Source: Anaerolineales bacterium
GTDB taxonomy: Bacteria; Chloroflexota; Anaerolineae; Anaerolineales; UBA11858
Length of the DNA: 35,494 bases
Direction of reading: 5' to 3'
Assembly: GCA_018335275.1 (NCBI GenBank)
Contig: JAGXKM010000014.1
Location: 1-35,494, forward strand
Under the pieces are notes generated by a model. It was not told the DNA's origin. It saw only the letters and a program-made list of their open reading frames with translations, and did not search any database. Both the position numbers and the translations under genes were made by a program. Numbering within the stretch: the first letter of the stretch is position 1; each line of letters starts with the position of its first letter. Shown piece after piece: positions 23,762 to 32,231 of the stretch.

Positions 23762-24808
23762 ATGGCTGGTATCAAGGATATCTTTTGGCATCCCAAGGAA
23801 CATCGCCCTCGTGCCTTTTGGCGTTTATTTTGCCAGATCCTGGTCCTTATTCCCATCTTGTTATTTTTCGGGATAGCCTTTGGATTCTGCACCTACTGGT
23901 TTTTGATCTCGCAGGGTAGTGTCAACCCAGAGGCTATGTCTGATCCCGGTCTGGTCCAGTCTCAAATCATGAATAATCCCTTTCTACTTATTCTCACTTA
24001 TGCCTGGTTGGCGCCCTCCGTGGTGATCAGTATCTGGCTCTCCGGTCGTTTTCTCGACCGCAGGCCTTTTGCGGATTTTGGCTTTCATTTCGATAAGGAT
24101 TGGTGGTGGGATTTTGCGTTCGGGCTTTTTCTGGGTGGTTTCTTGATGGGGATTGCCTTTTTGGTGGAGTGGCTGGCTGGCTGGGTTGTTGTCACAGGGA
24201 CATTTGTGACCCAGTTTCCAGATCTCGGTTTTGGACTTGCTCTGATCCTCCCTCTGTTTCTTTTTTTGATGGTCGGCTTTTATGAGGAATTATTCAGCCG
24301 TGGATACCAATTAAAAAATCTGGCCGAGGGGCTCCGGGGAGAGTTGCTTGGTTCACGTGGGGCGGTAATCATCGCCGTTCTTTTCTCCTCGGGGATCTTT
24401 GGCGTGCTGCACTCCACCAACCCAAATGCTACACTTTTCAGCACCCTGAATATATGCTTGGCCGGGGTTTTATTATCCACGGGGTATATATTGACTGGAG
24501 AATTAGCCATCCCCATTGGACTCCATATCACCTGGAATTTTTTCCAGGGAAATGTGTTCGGTTTTCCGGTCAGCGGGGCAAATTTCCGCTCGGCGACATT
24601 TATCGCCATCCACCAGAGGGGGCCTGATCTCTGGACGGGGGGTGCCTTCGGCCCGGAAGGTGGTTTACTTGGAGTAGGGATGATGATAGCAGGCATGGTG
24701 CTTACCGTATTCTGGGTTCGTTTCAGGAGAGGGAAGGCGGACTTTTACCTGCCTTTGGCTGAGCCGCCCGCCCACAACATGGAAGAGGAAGAACCAACTC
24801 ATGGATGA
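23762..24808 (+). CDS. CPBP (CAAX/ABI) family intramembrane metalloprotease
   Basis: 348 residues and about eight hydrophobic segments. The diagnostic motifs are GFYEELFSRGYQ (EExxxR; E175, E176, R180), FGVLHSTNPN (H217) and HITWNFF (H255 with N259), together the glutamate/histidine active site of the CPBP family. Eukaryotic members trim prenylated proteins; bacterial members act in peptide maturation, immunity to bacteriocins or signalling, and the substrate here is unknown. The terminal 25 residues are acidic and hydrophilic. It overlaps the following GNAT gene by eight bases. Confidence 0.92.
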   Translation: MAGIKDIFWHPKEHRPRAFWRLFCQILVLIPILLFFGIAFGFCTYWFLISQGSVNPEAMSDPGLVQSQIMNNPFLLILTYAWLAPSVVISIWLSGRFLDRRPFADFGFHFDKDWWWDFAFGLFLGGFLMGIAFLVEWLAGWVVVTGTFVTQFPDLGFGLALILPLFLFLMVGFYEELFSRGYQLKNLAEGLRGELLGSRGAVIIAVLFSSGIFGVLHSTNPNATLFSTLNICLAGVLLSTGYILTGELAIPIGLHITWNFFQGNVFGFPVSGANFRSATFIAIHQRGPDLWTGGAFGPEGGLLGVGMMIAGMVLTVFWVRFRRGKADFYLPLAEPPAHNMEEEEPTHG

Positions 24809-25331
24809 TTCGCATCGATCTCGAGACGTTAAAATCGTCCCCGCTGAGCGAGATCAAAGGAAGATCATGGAACGCCTCTTCCAACTCTACCTGCACGATT
24901 TTAGTCAATTTGTGGATCTTGAAATCGATGACAGAGGTCGTTTTGAATATCCCTCCCTGGCCGTGTATTGGCAGGAGCTGGATCGTTGCCCTTATTTCAT
25001 TGAAATGGAAGGAAAATTGGCAGGTTTTGTGTTGATCAAGAAGGAGGCGGAGAATGGCGATGATCATCAGGTTTTCGATATCGCGGAATTCTTTGTGCTC
25101 CGCGGCTATCGCCGCCAGGGGGTTGGCACGCAAAGCGCCCATGCGATATGGGACCGCTTTCCAGGCAGGTGGGTCGTTCGGGTCACGAAGGCGAATAAAC
25201 CTGCGGTGCAGTTTTGGGAGCAGGCTGTCAAGAAATATACGGGAGGGGATTTCCGGCAGCAGCAGGTCACGAAGGATGATTACAGCTGGCTATTTTTCCA
25301 TTTTTCCAATCTGAGTAAAGAAAAACCATAG
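24801..25331 (+). CDS. GNAT-family N-acetyltransferase
   Basis: 176 residues. The core is IAEFFVLRGYRRQGVGTQSAHAIWDRF, giving the acetyl-CoA loop R-R-Q-G-V-G-T, followed by WVVRVTKANKPAVQFWEQAVKKYTGGDF (motif B). The upstream beta strand FIEMEGKLAGFVLIKK also fits. This resembles the small GNAT subgroup sometimes labelled predicted acetyltransferases of COG5628; the substrate is unknown. It begins within the end of the CPBP protease gene, so the two are coupled. Confidence 0.88.
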   Translation: MDDSHRSRDVKIVPAERDQRKIMERLFQLYLHDFSQFVDLEIDDRGRFEYPSLAVYWQELDRCPYFIEMEGKLAGFVLIKKEAENGDDHQVFDIAEFFVLRGYRRQGVGTQSAHAIWDRFPGRWVVRVTKANKPAVQFWEQAVKKYTGGDFRQQQVTKDDYSWLFFHFSNLSKEKP

Positions 25332-25426
25332 ACCAAAAAACTTGGCGAGTGGTTTTAGATTCGGACTGATCTCGAACCTTGATCATGTTTTGATTAAGTC
25401 CAAAGGCTGGTGATTTTCCTTTTTCT

Positions 25427-25457
25427 CCATAGGATTGGTTTCTACATCAATCTATGG
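25427..25457. repeat. Inverted repeat next to the ZIP-gene promoter
   Basis: CCATAG(G)ATTG and CAATCTATGG form 10-base arms with one bulged base around 10 bases. It directly abuts the -35 box of the promoter before the ZIP transporter and has no T-run in either direction, so an operator is more likely than a terminator. The regulator is unknown. Confidence 0.5.
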
Positions 25458-25486
25458 GGGACAGGTAGGGAAATACCAAGTATAAT
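25458..25486 (+). promoter_or_regulatory. Promoter of ZIP transporter gene
   Basis: GGGACA (25458-25463, four of six) and TATAAT (25481-25486, six of six) at 17 bases spacing; start near 25493, leaving about 60 bases of leader. Confidence 0.6.
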
Positions 25487-25552
25487 TCATGCATCGGAGA
25501 TGGATCATGCGCCCTTTGGTTATCATCAGGAATCTCTGACAGGTACATACAT

Positions 25553-26296
25553 ATGAATAGCAAACTTTGGAATATCTTCCTTGCAGCAAGCTTGACAGCT
25601 GTAGCGACAGGGTTAGGTGCCCTTCCGTTCTTGTTCATCCAGCGCATCAGCAGGAGGTGGTTGAGCATTTTCCACGCTGCTGCTGGGGGGCTGATGTTAG
25701 GAGCCAGCCACAGCCTGATCCAAGAGGGCACCAGGATTAATCCGGGGAGGGCGTTTTTTGGTATTCTTTTGGGCTTAGGTTTGATTGTGGTCGCGAATCG
25801 TCTCATCCGCCGTCAGGGGGATATGGATGTCGCTGAACTCGCTGGAGCGGATGCCCGGAAAGCCTTGTTGATCCTGGGTGTGATGACCGCGCATTCCTTT
25901 GCGGAAGGGGTCGGGGTTGGGGTTTCTTACGGCGACAGTGATAAATTGGGCATATTTGTCACCGCTGCGATTGCCATTCACAATATCCCTGAGGGATTAG
26001 CCATCAGCCTGGTGCTTATCCCGCGCGGCACACCAATTTGGAAATCCTCGGGTTGGAGCATTTTCACCAGTTTGCCGCAGCCTTTAATGGCCATCCCCGC
26101 ATTTTTATTTGTGCTGGCCTTTGAGCCATTTCTACCCGTTGGGCTGGGATTGGCAGCAGGGGCGATGATCTGGATGGTCTTCGCAGAATTGCTTCCAGAT
26201 GCGCTGGAAGAAGCGTCCGGCCCTGAAGTGGGTATCGCGGTCACAGTGGCCTTTGCAGCGTTGCTAGCATTCCAGGAATACGTACTCCATTTATAA
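25553..26296 (+). CDS. ZIP-family divalent metal transporter
   Basis: 247 residues and about seven to eight hydrophobic segments. The metal-site helices are visible as AHSFAEGVGVGVSYG (TM4, H and E) and AIHNIPEGLAISLVL (TM5, the HNxPEG signature), with FAELLPDALEEA in TM7. These identify the ZIP/ZupT family that imports zinc or other divalent cations into the cytoplasm. The His-rich loop between TM3 and TM4 is short and replaced by MDVAELAGADA. The promoter has an adjoining inverted repeat, which hints at metal-responsive control. Confidence 0.92.
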   Translation: MNSKLWNIFLAASLTAVATGLGALPFLFIQRISRRWLSIFHAAAGGLMLGASHSLIQEGTRINPGRAFFGILLGLGLIVVANRLIRRQGDMDVAELAGADARKALLILGVMTAHSFAEGVGVGVSYGDSDKLGIFVTAAIAIHNIPEGLAISLVLIPRGTPIWKSSGWSIFTSLPQPLMAIPAFLFVLAFEPFLPVGLGLAAGAMIWMVFAELLPDALEEASGPEVGIAVTVAFAALLAFQEYVLHL

Positions 26297-26329
26297 TGAT
26301 CGATATTCTTTTGATGAGTATTTGCGGAA

Positions 26330-26381
26330 AAACCAGCCGGTTTTCGGACTCATATGCTGGTTTCAGCCAGGTTTTTTTGGA
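26330..26381 (+). terminator. Probable terminator after ZIP gene
   Basis: AAACCAGC (26330-26337) pairs with GCTGGTTT (26356-26363); a second smaller fold CTGG...CCAG precedes TTTTTTT. Alternative pairings exist, so the exact structure is uncertain. It lies about 27-80 bases before the DUF4230 gene start. Confidence 0.55.
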
Positions 26382-26407
26382 GTATCCATGTCGGTCGTGA
26401 GGTGACC

Positions 26408-27061
26408 ATGAAAACAATTCAATGGGTATGGCGCTTGGTTGTTTTACTGATTCTGGTGGTGATTGGGGTGATCCTGGTGGACACCATCCGGGGCGCCTTT
26501 GATTCGCAGTTGGGAACCATTCGTGAGGCTCAAAGTAACATCTCCACTCAGGTCGCTGTTGTCCTGAACCCCACGCCTACCATCATCCCTGATCCAGTGA
26601 CTATCATCCATGAGGTGAGGTCCTTGGCTCGTCTGGAGACCATGAAGTTCAGCGTGGAAAAAATCATCACCGCGGAAACCAGGCAGGGCGCTTTTGAGTG
26701 GCTGTTGGGAGATAAACTTATTTTCGTCGCCCATGGGGAGGTGATTGCCGGGGTTGACCTGAACGAATTGGACGCCGAAGATCTGAATGTGAAAAACGGT
26801 GTTCTATATGTCAACCTCCCGGATCCAGAGATCTTTGTCACGGTGGTAGACAATGAACAATCCTATGTGTATGATCGGGATACCGGGCTGTTCACAAAAG
26901 GTGAGGTGAATCTGGAGACGGAGGCGCGTCGGGCAGCGGAGCGTGAAATTAGGGAGGGGGCTTTGGAGGACAGGATTTTAGAGCTGGCCGGGCAAAACGC
27001 GGAACATTTCTTGGACCGTCTTTTCCGGGACTTGGGTTTCCCTGAGGTGATCTTTCAATAA
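26408..27061 (+). CDS. DUF4230 membrane-anchored protein
   Basis: 217 residues from the ATG at 26408, which has GAGGTG upstream; the longer track frame runs through the preceding terminator. One N-terminal membrane helix (WRLVVLLILVVIGVILVDTI), a short linker with Thr/Pro, then a domain containing VRSLARLETMKFSVEKIITA, VAHGEVIAGVDLNEL, VLYVNLPDPEIF and a C-terminal amphipathic helix. This is the pattern of DUF4230, a family of unknown function that occurs singly in many bacteria. Topology: short cytoplasmic N-terminus and a large outside domain. Confidence 0.85.
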   Translation: MKTIQWVWRLVVLLILVVIGVILVDTIRGAFDSQLGTIREAQSNISTQVAVVLNPTPTIIPDPVTIIHEVRSLARLETMKFSVEKIITAETRQGAFEWLLGDKLIFVAHGEVIAGVDLNELDAEDLNVKNGVLYVNLPDPEIFVTVVDNEQSYVYDRDTGLFTKGEVNLETEARRAAEREIREGALEDRILELAGQNAEHFLDRLFRDLGFPEVIFQ

Positions 27062-27227
27062 TTCACAAGGGATATTTGAAGAATCAATTGGGGCTCCTCG
27101 TGAGACATGGTTGAAATTGTTGTACAATACTATTGTCTGAGAGTGAGAACACGCACAGAAAAGAATGTTTTCGTCGATGATCTTCAATCTTCAGGATGAC
27201 GAAGGATGAGGTGCCCTTCCCAGAATT

Positions 27228-28847
27228 ATGTCAGGTGAAGATCTGCTTGAGTTAAAAGATGTCGCTTTTCGCTACCGGGATAGAGAAGAGCAGGCGATCC
27301 GCCAGATTTCCTTTTCGGTAGAGGAGGGGGAAGTTTTCCTGATAGCGGGAGCCAGTGGATGTGGAAAGACGACGCTGATCAGGACGATCAATGGTTTGAT
27401 TCCCAGGAGTTACAAGGGGGAGTTGTCCGGGGAAGTCCTTTTGTACGGGGAAAACCCGCAGGATTGGCCGCTGTCCAAAATATCTCAGCGAGTAGCTACT
27501 GTCTTACAAGATCCGGAACGGCAAATATTGGGCACGAAAGTCCTCAATGAAGTGGCTTTTGGCTTGGAAAATTTAGGCAGGCCCCGTGATGAGATCTATG
27601 CCCGGGTGGACCAAGCGCTGAAGCAGTTGGGCATCCTCCATCTGCGGGAACGGGAGACGTTTAACCTTTCGGGCGGTGAGAAGCAGAAGGTGGCATTAGC
27701 AGGTGTATTAGCCATGGAACCAAGCATTTTACTGTTAGACGAACCGTTAGCGAGCTTGGATCCAGTCAGCGCCCAAGATACCTTAACGGCGGTCAGGGAA
27801 CTCGCTGATCAAGGGATGACGGTGTTGATGGTTGAGCACCGGGTGGAAGATGTTCTCGGTATCGACCCTGATCGGGTTTTATTCATGCATGACGGGGAAA
27901 TCCGTTACTTGGGCAACCCGGAGGGGTTAATTAAGGCAGTCAACTACCATGAAGTCAAACTCCCTGCAGAAATGATCATCGAGCGCGCAAAGCAAAACCC
28001 ACCACCCTCTGAACTGGAAATCCTCCCCGGCGTGACCCTGGATGACGGGAAACCGGAATCCCTCGTGCGATTCCAGGGCGTTGATTTCAGTTATGAGAAG
28101 GAAACAGAGGTCCTGCACAATATCGAGCTCACCATTGATCGTGGAGATGTGATCGCCGTGCTGGGACCTAATGGGGCCGGCAAGACGACCTTCGTCAAGC
28201 ATGCCATTGGATTATTGGAACCCGCATCCGGTGATGTCTTCATCGAAGGGGTAAACACTAAAAAAGCATCGGTAGCTGAGATCGCAGGGACGCTGGGATA
28301 TGTCTTTCAAAGCCCCAGCCACATGTTGTTCGCTCCCACCGTGTATAAGGAATTATCGTTTGGGCCCAAGAACCTTGGTCATTCCCCTGAGGAGATAGAA
28401 AAGGAGGTGAAAGAAGCATTAGAAATTGTCAATTTAGAAGCGAAAGAGGATGATCCCCCCTTGTCGCTTTCCTTCGGCCAGCAGAAGCGGGTCAGCATCG
28501 CGTCCATTTTAGCCATGCGCTCCCGGATTTTGGTTATGGATGAACCCAATGCCGGGCAGGATTACGAAAATTATATGAATTTCATGGACTCAATCTTACA
28601 GATGCCCGGATTTGAATCCATTCTTTTCGTCACGCACGATGTGGATTTGGCGCTCATTTATGCCAACCGGGTCATTTTAATGGCTGATGGCTCCATTCAG
28701 GCGGACGGTCCGCCCCGGGACGTGTTGTCGGATCTTGATCTCTTGCGTTCATGCAATCTGATCCCGACCTCGCTTCTCACGGCGAACTTAGAACGCTTTG
28801 AAAAGCTAGATCGCTTCCAACGGGCTGAAGCGCTGGCACATGTTTAG
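27228..28847 (+). CDS. ecfA: ECF transporter energy-coupling ATPase, two fused ABC domains
   Basis: 539 residues with two complete ABC ATPase domains. The N-terminal one (about 5-235) has Walker A GASGCGKTT, Q-loop QDPERQ, signature LSGGEKQ and Walker B ILLLDEP. The C-terminal one (about 285-515) has Walker A GPNGAGKTT, QSPSHMLF, a modified signature LSFGQQK and Walker B LVMDEP, and the switch His in FVTHDVD. The fusion replaces separate EcfA1 and EcfA2 subunits and powers uptake of a vitamin or metal through the S and T proteins encoded downstream. The glutamates after both Walker B motifs are kept, so both sites should be active. Start ATG 27228 has only a distant Shine-Dalgarno. Confidence 0.94.
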   Translation: MSGEDLLELKDVAFRYRDREEQAIRQISFSVEEGEVFLIAGASGCGKTTLIRTINGLIPRSYKGELSGEVLLYGENPQDWPLSKISQRVATVLQDPERQILGTKVLNEVAFGLENLGRPRDEIYARVDQALKQLGILHLRERETFNLSGGEKQKVALAGVLAMEPSILLLDEPLASLDPVSAQDTLTAVRELADQGMTVLMVEHRVEDVLGIDPDRVLFMHDGEIRYLGNPEGLIKAVNYHEVKLPAEMIIERAKQNPPPSELEILPGVTLDDGKPESLVRFQGVDFSYEKETEVLHNIELTIDRGDVIAVLGPNGAGKTTFVKHAIGLLEPASGDVFIEGVNTKKASVAEIAGTLGYVFQSPSHMLFAPTVYKELSFGPKNLGHSPEEIEKEVKEALEIVNLEAKEDDPPLSLSFGQQKRVSIASILAMRSRILVMDEPNAGQDYENYMNFMDSILQMPGFESILFVTHDVDLALIYANRVILMADGSIQADGPPRDVLSDLDLLRSCNLIPTSLLTANLERFEKLDRFQRAEALAHV

Positions 28848-28856
28848 GGTCATCCG

Positions 28857-28876
28857 TCTCACCTGGAGAGGTGAGA
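28857..28876 (+). other. Intercistronic hairpin between ecfA and S-component genes
   Basis: TCTCACCT, loop GGAG, AGGTGAGA: a perfect 8-bp stem with a four-base loop, 10 bases after the ATPase stop and without a T-run. It could tune mRNA stability or relative expression of the subunits. Confidence 0.6.
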
Positions 28877-28913
28877 AGATGTGGATCACGAGTAGTTATC
28901 GATGGAGGTAAAG

Positions 28914-29852
28914 ATGGATAAAAGACTGCAGTCGATTCTGTGGACGCTCATCGCTGTTCTTGTCGTCTTCCTACTGCTCATTTATGTGGGCGGCAATGTC
29001 CTTGGTGTCGAGCGCTTGCAGACGGGTGAGAACCCCGTTTTGCGGTTTGTGTTTGTGATCATTGGTCTGCTGTTGACATTCCTGGTTTACTATTTGACCC
29101 GAGGAAATGAGGCCTGGAAAGTGGGCACCCGGGAAGTGGTGTGGATGGCCATCGGTGCTGCCTTATATGCTGTGTTCTCCTGGTTGTTCAACGGTACCGT
29201 CTTCGTCGTGCCTTCCCTCAGTCAGGTGTCCCTGCGTCCGGCGATCGCCATTCCTATGTTCTTCGGCTACGCATTTGGGCCGGTGGTAGGCTTCTTCTCC
29301 GGCGCGGTGGGCAATATGTTTGGAGACGCGTTGACCGGCTTTGGGCTTTCCCCGCAATGGAGTTTGGGGAACGGACTGGTGGGTTTCGTGGCCGGGATGG
29401 CCGTGCTTTATAAGAACAAGAAGAAAAGCATGAACTCCGCGTTATGGATCAGCGGCGTGCTTTCCGCTGTAGCTGTAGTGCTCTTCTTCCTGAATCGGAA
29501 CATGGAAAATATGATGTTCTTTGCCCCTGAGGAGGGCATCTTCGGCGATGCCACCATCTCCATGTTCGCTGGGATTTCCATTATCGTTGGCTTCCTCCTG
29601 GTGCTCATCGTCCGCTTCGCATTTGGAGAGAACATCGACATCGCTGCTGCGGTGTCCTGGAGCATGTTGGGGAACATCGTCGGCATTGGATTTGCCGCTA
29701 TTTCCGATATCTGGATCAACGGCTTCTCACCTGAAGCCGCGATCGTGGGTGAGTTCTTGCCCGCAGCGGGTCCCAACCTGATCTTTGCGGCAATTCTCGT
29801 TCCACTCCTGGTGGCGGCGTACGATGCCGTCCAAACGCAGTCGGGCCGCTGA
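28914..29852 (+). CDS. ECF transporter substrate-binding (S) component, substrate unknown
   Basis: 312 residues from the ATG at 28914, chosen over 28902 because GGAGG lies five bases upstream of it. Two N-terminal membrane helices (residues 10-65) precede a core that looks like an ECF S component: REVVWMAIGAALYAVFSWL, QVSLRPAIAIPMFFGYAFGPVVGFFSGAVGNMFGDAL and SLGNGLVGFVAGMAVLY. Further helices follow, giving more than the usual six. S components bind the vitamin or metal and associate with the T protein; the specificity cannot be read from the sequence, and no riboswitch was recognised upstream. Middle gene of the ATPase-S-T operon. Confidence 0.85.
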   Translation: MDKRLQSILWTLIAVLVVFLLLIYVGGNVLGVERLQTGENPVLRFVFVIIGLLLTFLVYYLTRGNEAWKVGTREVVWMAIGAALYAVFSWLFNGTVFVVPSLSQVSLRPAIAIPMFFGYAFGPVVGFFSGAVGNMFGDALTGFGLSPQWSLGNGLVGFVAGMAVLYKNKKKSMNSALWISGVLSAVAVVLFFLNRNMENMMFFAPEEGIFGDATISMFAGISIIVGFLLVLIVRFAFGENIDIAAAVSWSMLGNIVGIGFAAISDIWINGFSPEAAIVGEFLPAAGPNLIFAAILVPLLVAAYDAVQTQSGR

Positions 29853-29866
29853 TCGTCACCTAACTT

Positions 29867-29896
29867 GGGTCAGGGGTCGGATCCGACCCCTGACCC
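29867..29896. repeat. Perfect 30-base palindrome (REP-like)
   Basis: GGGTCAGGGGTCGGA is followed immediately by its exact reverse complement, with no spacer. It lies 14 bases after the S-component stop and 17 before the T-component start. As RNA it would form a very stable hairpin of about 13 bp. It has only a short T-run (TTT). Composition differs from the coding surroundings. Palindromes of this form are typical of dispersed REP/BIME-like elements. Confidence 0.85.
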
Positions 29897-29913
29897 CTTT
29901 GAAAAGAAAACCT

Positions 29914-30786
29914 ATGCTTGTATCCTGGCGATACCGCGATCGAAAATCACTCATCCAATGGTTTGACCCCCGGGCCTGGCTGATTTTTTACGGCTGCTTC
30001 CTGGCCACCACCCTCTTTTTCTGGGATGTCCGTTTTTTAGCGCCCCTGATGGTCATTTCTCTGATCGTCTTATTCACGTCTGGTGTGACATGGCGGGAGA
30101 TACGCAGGGCGTTTCTATTCATCATCGGCTTTGTGTTCTTTTTTGCCATTTTGACCTTTTTGACGGGCCGGGGGGGAGTTGAGGTGTATGAGCAGGAGCA
30201 TCTGGTTCGAAAGTTGGCAGCCCCTTTCACGATTTTTGGCTGGCGTCCAACTTTAAAAGTGACGGTAGAAAGGATATTTTTTGCGGGAAGTCAGTTTGTG
30301 CGGGTGTTCAGCATTGCGGTGATGACCATCTTGATTCCATACACGCTTAACCCAGCACTCTATGGGGTCACCTTTAAAGGGTTAGGGCTGCCGGATAAAA
30401 TCGCCTACGCCATGGACTTGACCATGCGTTTCATCCCCACCTTCGGGCGCGATTTTCAACTGACCATGGATGCTCAGAAAGCGCGCGGGTATGAGCTGGA
30501 AAAAATTGAGGGGGGATTAATCGCTCAGGTGCGCAAGCTGGGCCCCATCATTGTCCCGGTCACCATTCACGCCATCATCAGCAGTGAGGACATCATCGAC
30601 GCCATGGACCTGCGCGCGTTTGGCGTGGGCCCCCGGACCTGGCTGCAAGAGCTCCACTATCAGACTAAAGACAAGATTTTGATTGGTTTTGGGGTTTTCA
30701 TGCTGGTGACAGCCGTGGTCATCCTCTTTTTGGGATACGGGGATTTCTGGGTCCCTGAGGCTCTCATTCAGAGTCTCGCCAAATGA
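29914..30786 (+). CDS. ecfT: ECF transporter transmembrane (T) component
   Basis: 290 residues from the ATG at 29914 (MLVSWRYRDRKSLIQWFDPRAWL); the track frame extends upstream through the palindrome. Membrane segments occur near 25-75 and 120-150 and at the C-terminus. The two coupling-helix signatures that contact the ATPases are seen as DAQKARGYELEK and MDLRAFGVGPRTW. The N-terminal pattern D-PRxxLI is typical of EcfT. It couples ATP hydrolysis by the fused EcfA to the S component. A good terminator follows. Confidence 0.92.
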   Translation: MLVSWRYRDRKSLIQWFDPRAWLIFYGCFLATTLFFWDVRFLAPLMVISLIVLFTSGVTWREIRRAFLFIIGFVFFFAILTFLTGRGGVEVYEQEHLVRKLAAPFTIFGWRPTLKVTVERIFFAGSQFVRVFSIAVMTILIPYTLNPALYGVTFKGLGLPDKIAYAMDLTMRFIPTFGRDFQLTMDAQKARGYELEKIEGGLIAQVRKLGPIIVPVTIHAIISSEDIIDAMDLRAFGVGPRTWLQELHYQTKDKILIGFGVFMLVTAVVILFLGYGDFWVPEALIQSLAK

Positions 30787-30826
30787 AGGAAGGAATCATC
30801 AGCAGTTCTTGCGAGTCTGTTACCTG

Positions 30827-30861
30827 ACACACATCATTCCGGTGTGTGTTTTTAATTTTTT
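30827..30861 (+). terminator. Terminator of the ECF transporter operon
   Basis: ACACACA (30827-30833) and TGTGTGT (30843-30849) pair over 7 bases around nine, followed by TTTTAATTTTTT. It overlaps the last bases of the convergent LarA-like gene. Confidence 0.8.
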
Positions 30862-32222
30862 GGAACCACGTAAAGCCCCGGGTCCTTGAGTAAGTAGACC
30901 ACAGCTTGGGGGTTTTCTTTCAGGTAGGTGGTCAGGAAAGTTTGCAGCGCTTTTTGGGGATCTATCGCCTGGGGAAGGGGATCCAGGCGGTACACATCAC
31001 GCAGCGTTTTCGGATCCATTTCGCTGAGTATTTTAATTCTTCCCTCTCCCAGAGATTTTAGAATTCTTAATATATCCACAGGTTTTTGGTTGCCGATGTG
31101 GAAGGTTTCCACGCTGCATGTATGCTCGATCACCCACTTGAGGGCCTGATCTATGGGAAGGTCTCGGACGGCTTCCATGGAGTCTTTGTATCCCTCTGAT
31201 CCGACCCCATCATAGCAGGGGGCGAGAAGACAGATAGTCCCTCCGGGTTTCCGGGCTGCGTTCCAGGCCGCGTTGATCCCTTTTCCTGCTTGATAAAGGT
31301 TGATACCCCGATCACTCATGGGAATGATGACCAAATCCCCGGGTTCTTGGACCTGAACGACCCTTCTTTTTTCTAACCTTTCTTTTGCTGTCTCATGCAA
31401 GGTGAGGATGTCTCCCGCGTTCAGATATGTGATTTCCCCGTGATCGAGAATGGCGTCAATACAAAAGATAGGGACGTATTCTTGAAGCTTCTCAGCCATC
31501 TCTTTCATGTCTGAGATGACCGGATTGCCCTCCGTGTTCCCCAACCGGCAGGCAGGCTTAAAACCCTGATCCTTGTCAAACATTTGAGGATGGTTGGTGT
31601 TGGTGGTCATCCGTCCTGCTATACCGGGAAAAAGCTGTTTCACTGTCCCGGCTACTCCCGCGAAATAGTGGTATTCGGAATCTGTGATGGGGATCAATAA
31701 GCTTCCCTGAAAAGCTGATCGGTTGATGGTAATCGGGGTTCCTCGCCTGGTTTCCCCCAAAGACTTCAGGTTTTGGGAGTCGTCATGGATGAGAATCCTC
31801 CCCTTTAAGCGCTGGAACAAAAGGGAGCCAAGGATTTGCTCCTGGATTTCCCTTTCGGTGGGTGGACGGTGCGTGCCGCTGGCGACCAGGAGGCGGATAT
31901 CCTCCTCTTTCACGCCGCATTCTCCGGTAAGGTAATCAAGCACAAGGGGATGAATGCGTTTAGTGTGGGCATTGGGGCGGGTATTGTCGTCGGTGAGGAT
32001 GAGGATCTTCCTGCCGGACCCCCGGTGGTATTTTTCGACCATATCTTTCAAAGGAGGTGCATTCGCGGGCTGCTCCAGGCATTGGGTAAGATCCTTTTCC
32101 AGGGAGTTGACTTCCGATTTAATAGCTGGAGTATCTATGATCTGGATTTTGTCATTCCCCATGGGAAGGCTCAACTCAAGAGTGGACTGTCCATACGGAA
32201 TTTGAATGGGTTCAGCATGCAT
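30852..32222 (-). CDS. LarA-like (nickel-dependent lactate racemase family) protein
   Basis: 456 residues. The N-terminal DUF2088-type domain has ILTDDNTRPNAH near residue 75 and VASGTHRPPTEREI near 115. After it come LIHDDSQNLKSLGETRRGTPITINR and the segment DSEYHYFAGVAGTVKQLFPGIAGR. These correspond to LarA blocks containing the catalytic and nickel-ligand histidines (GTHR and YHYFAG). The lysine that tethers the nickel pincer cofactor in Lactobacillus LarA is not obvious here, as the expected region reads TRRGTP; a family-specific variant is likely. LarA homologues act on various 2-hydroxyacids; this one's substrate is unknown, and no larB/C/E maturation genes are in the window. The ATG follows the mobA stop by nine bases. 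Confidence 0.86.
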   Translation of the reverse strand: MHAEPIQIPYGQSTLELSLPMGNDKIQIIDTPAIKSEVNSLEKDLTQCLEQPANAPPLKDMVEKYHRGSGRKILILTDDNTRPNAHTKRIHPLVLDYLTGECGVKEEDIRLLVASGTHRPPTEREIQEQILGSLLFQRLKGRILIHDDSQNLKSLGETRRGTPITINRSAFQGSLLIPITDSEYHYFAGVAGTVKQLFPGIAGRMTTNTNHPQMFDKDQGFKPACRLGNTEGNPVISDMKEMAEKLQEYVPIFCIDAILDHGEITYLNAGDILTLHETAKERLEKRRVVQVQEPGDLVIIPMSDRGINLYQAGKGINAAWNAARKPGGTICLLAPCYDGVGSEGYKDSMEAVRDLPIDQALKWVIEHTCSVETFHIGNQKPVDILRILKSLGEGRIKILSEMDPKTLRDVYRLDPLPQAIDPQKALQTFLTTYLKENPQAVVYLLKDPGLYVVPKN

Positions 32223-32231
32223 AGGAATCTT

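Noticed and set aside
27114-27128. ATTGT-TGT-ACAAT palindrome before the ECF transporter operon
   Set aside because: Only 5-base arms in AT-rich sequence, and no good -35 pairs with the TACAAT; chance is likely.
27130-27160. CTGAGAG motif before the ECF transporter, considered as a TPP riboswitch
   Set aside because: The second conserved thiamine box (GAACCTGAT) and the closing stems are absent.
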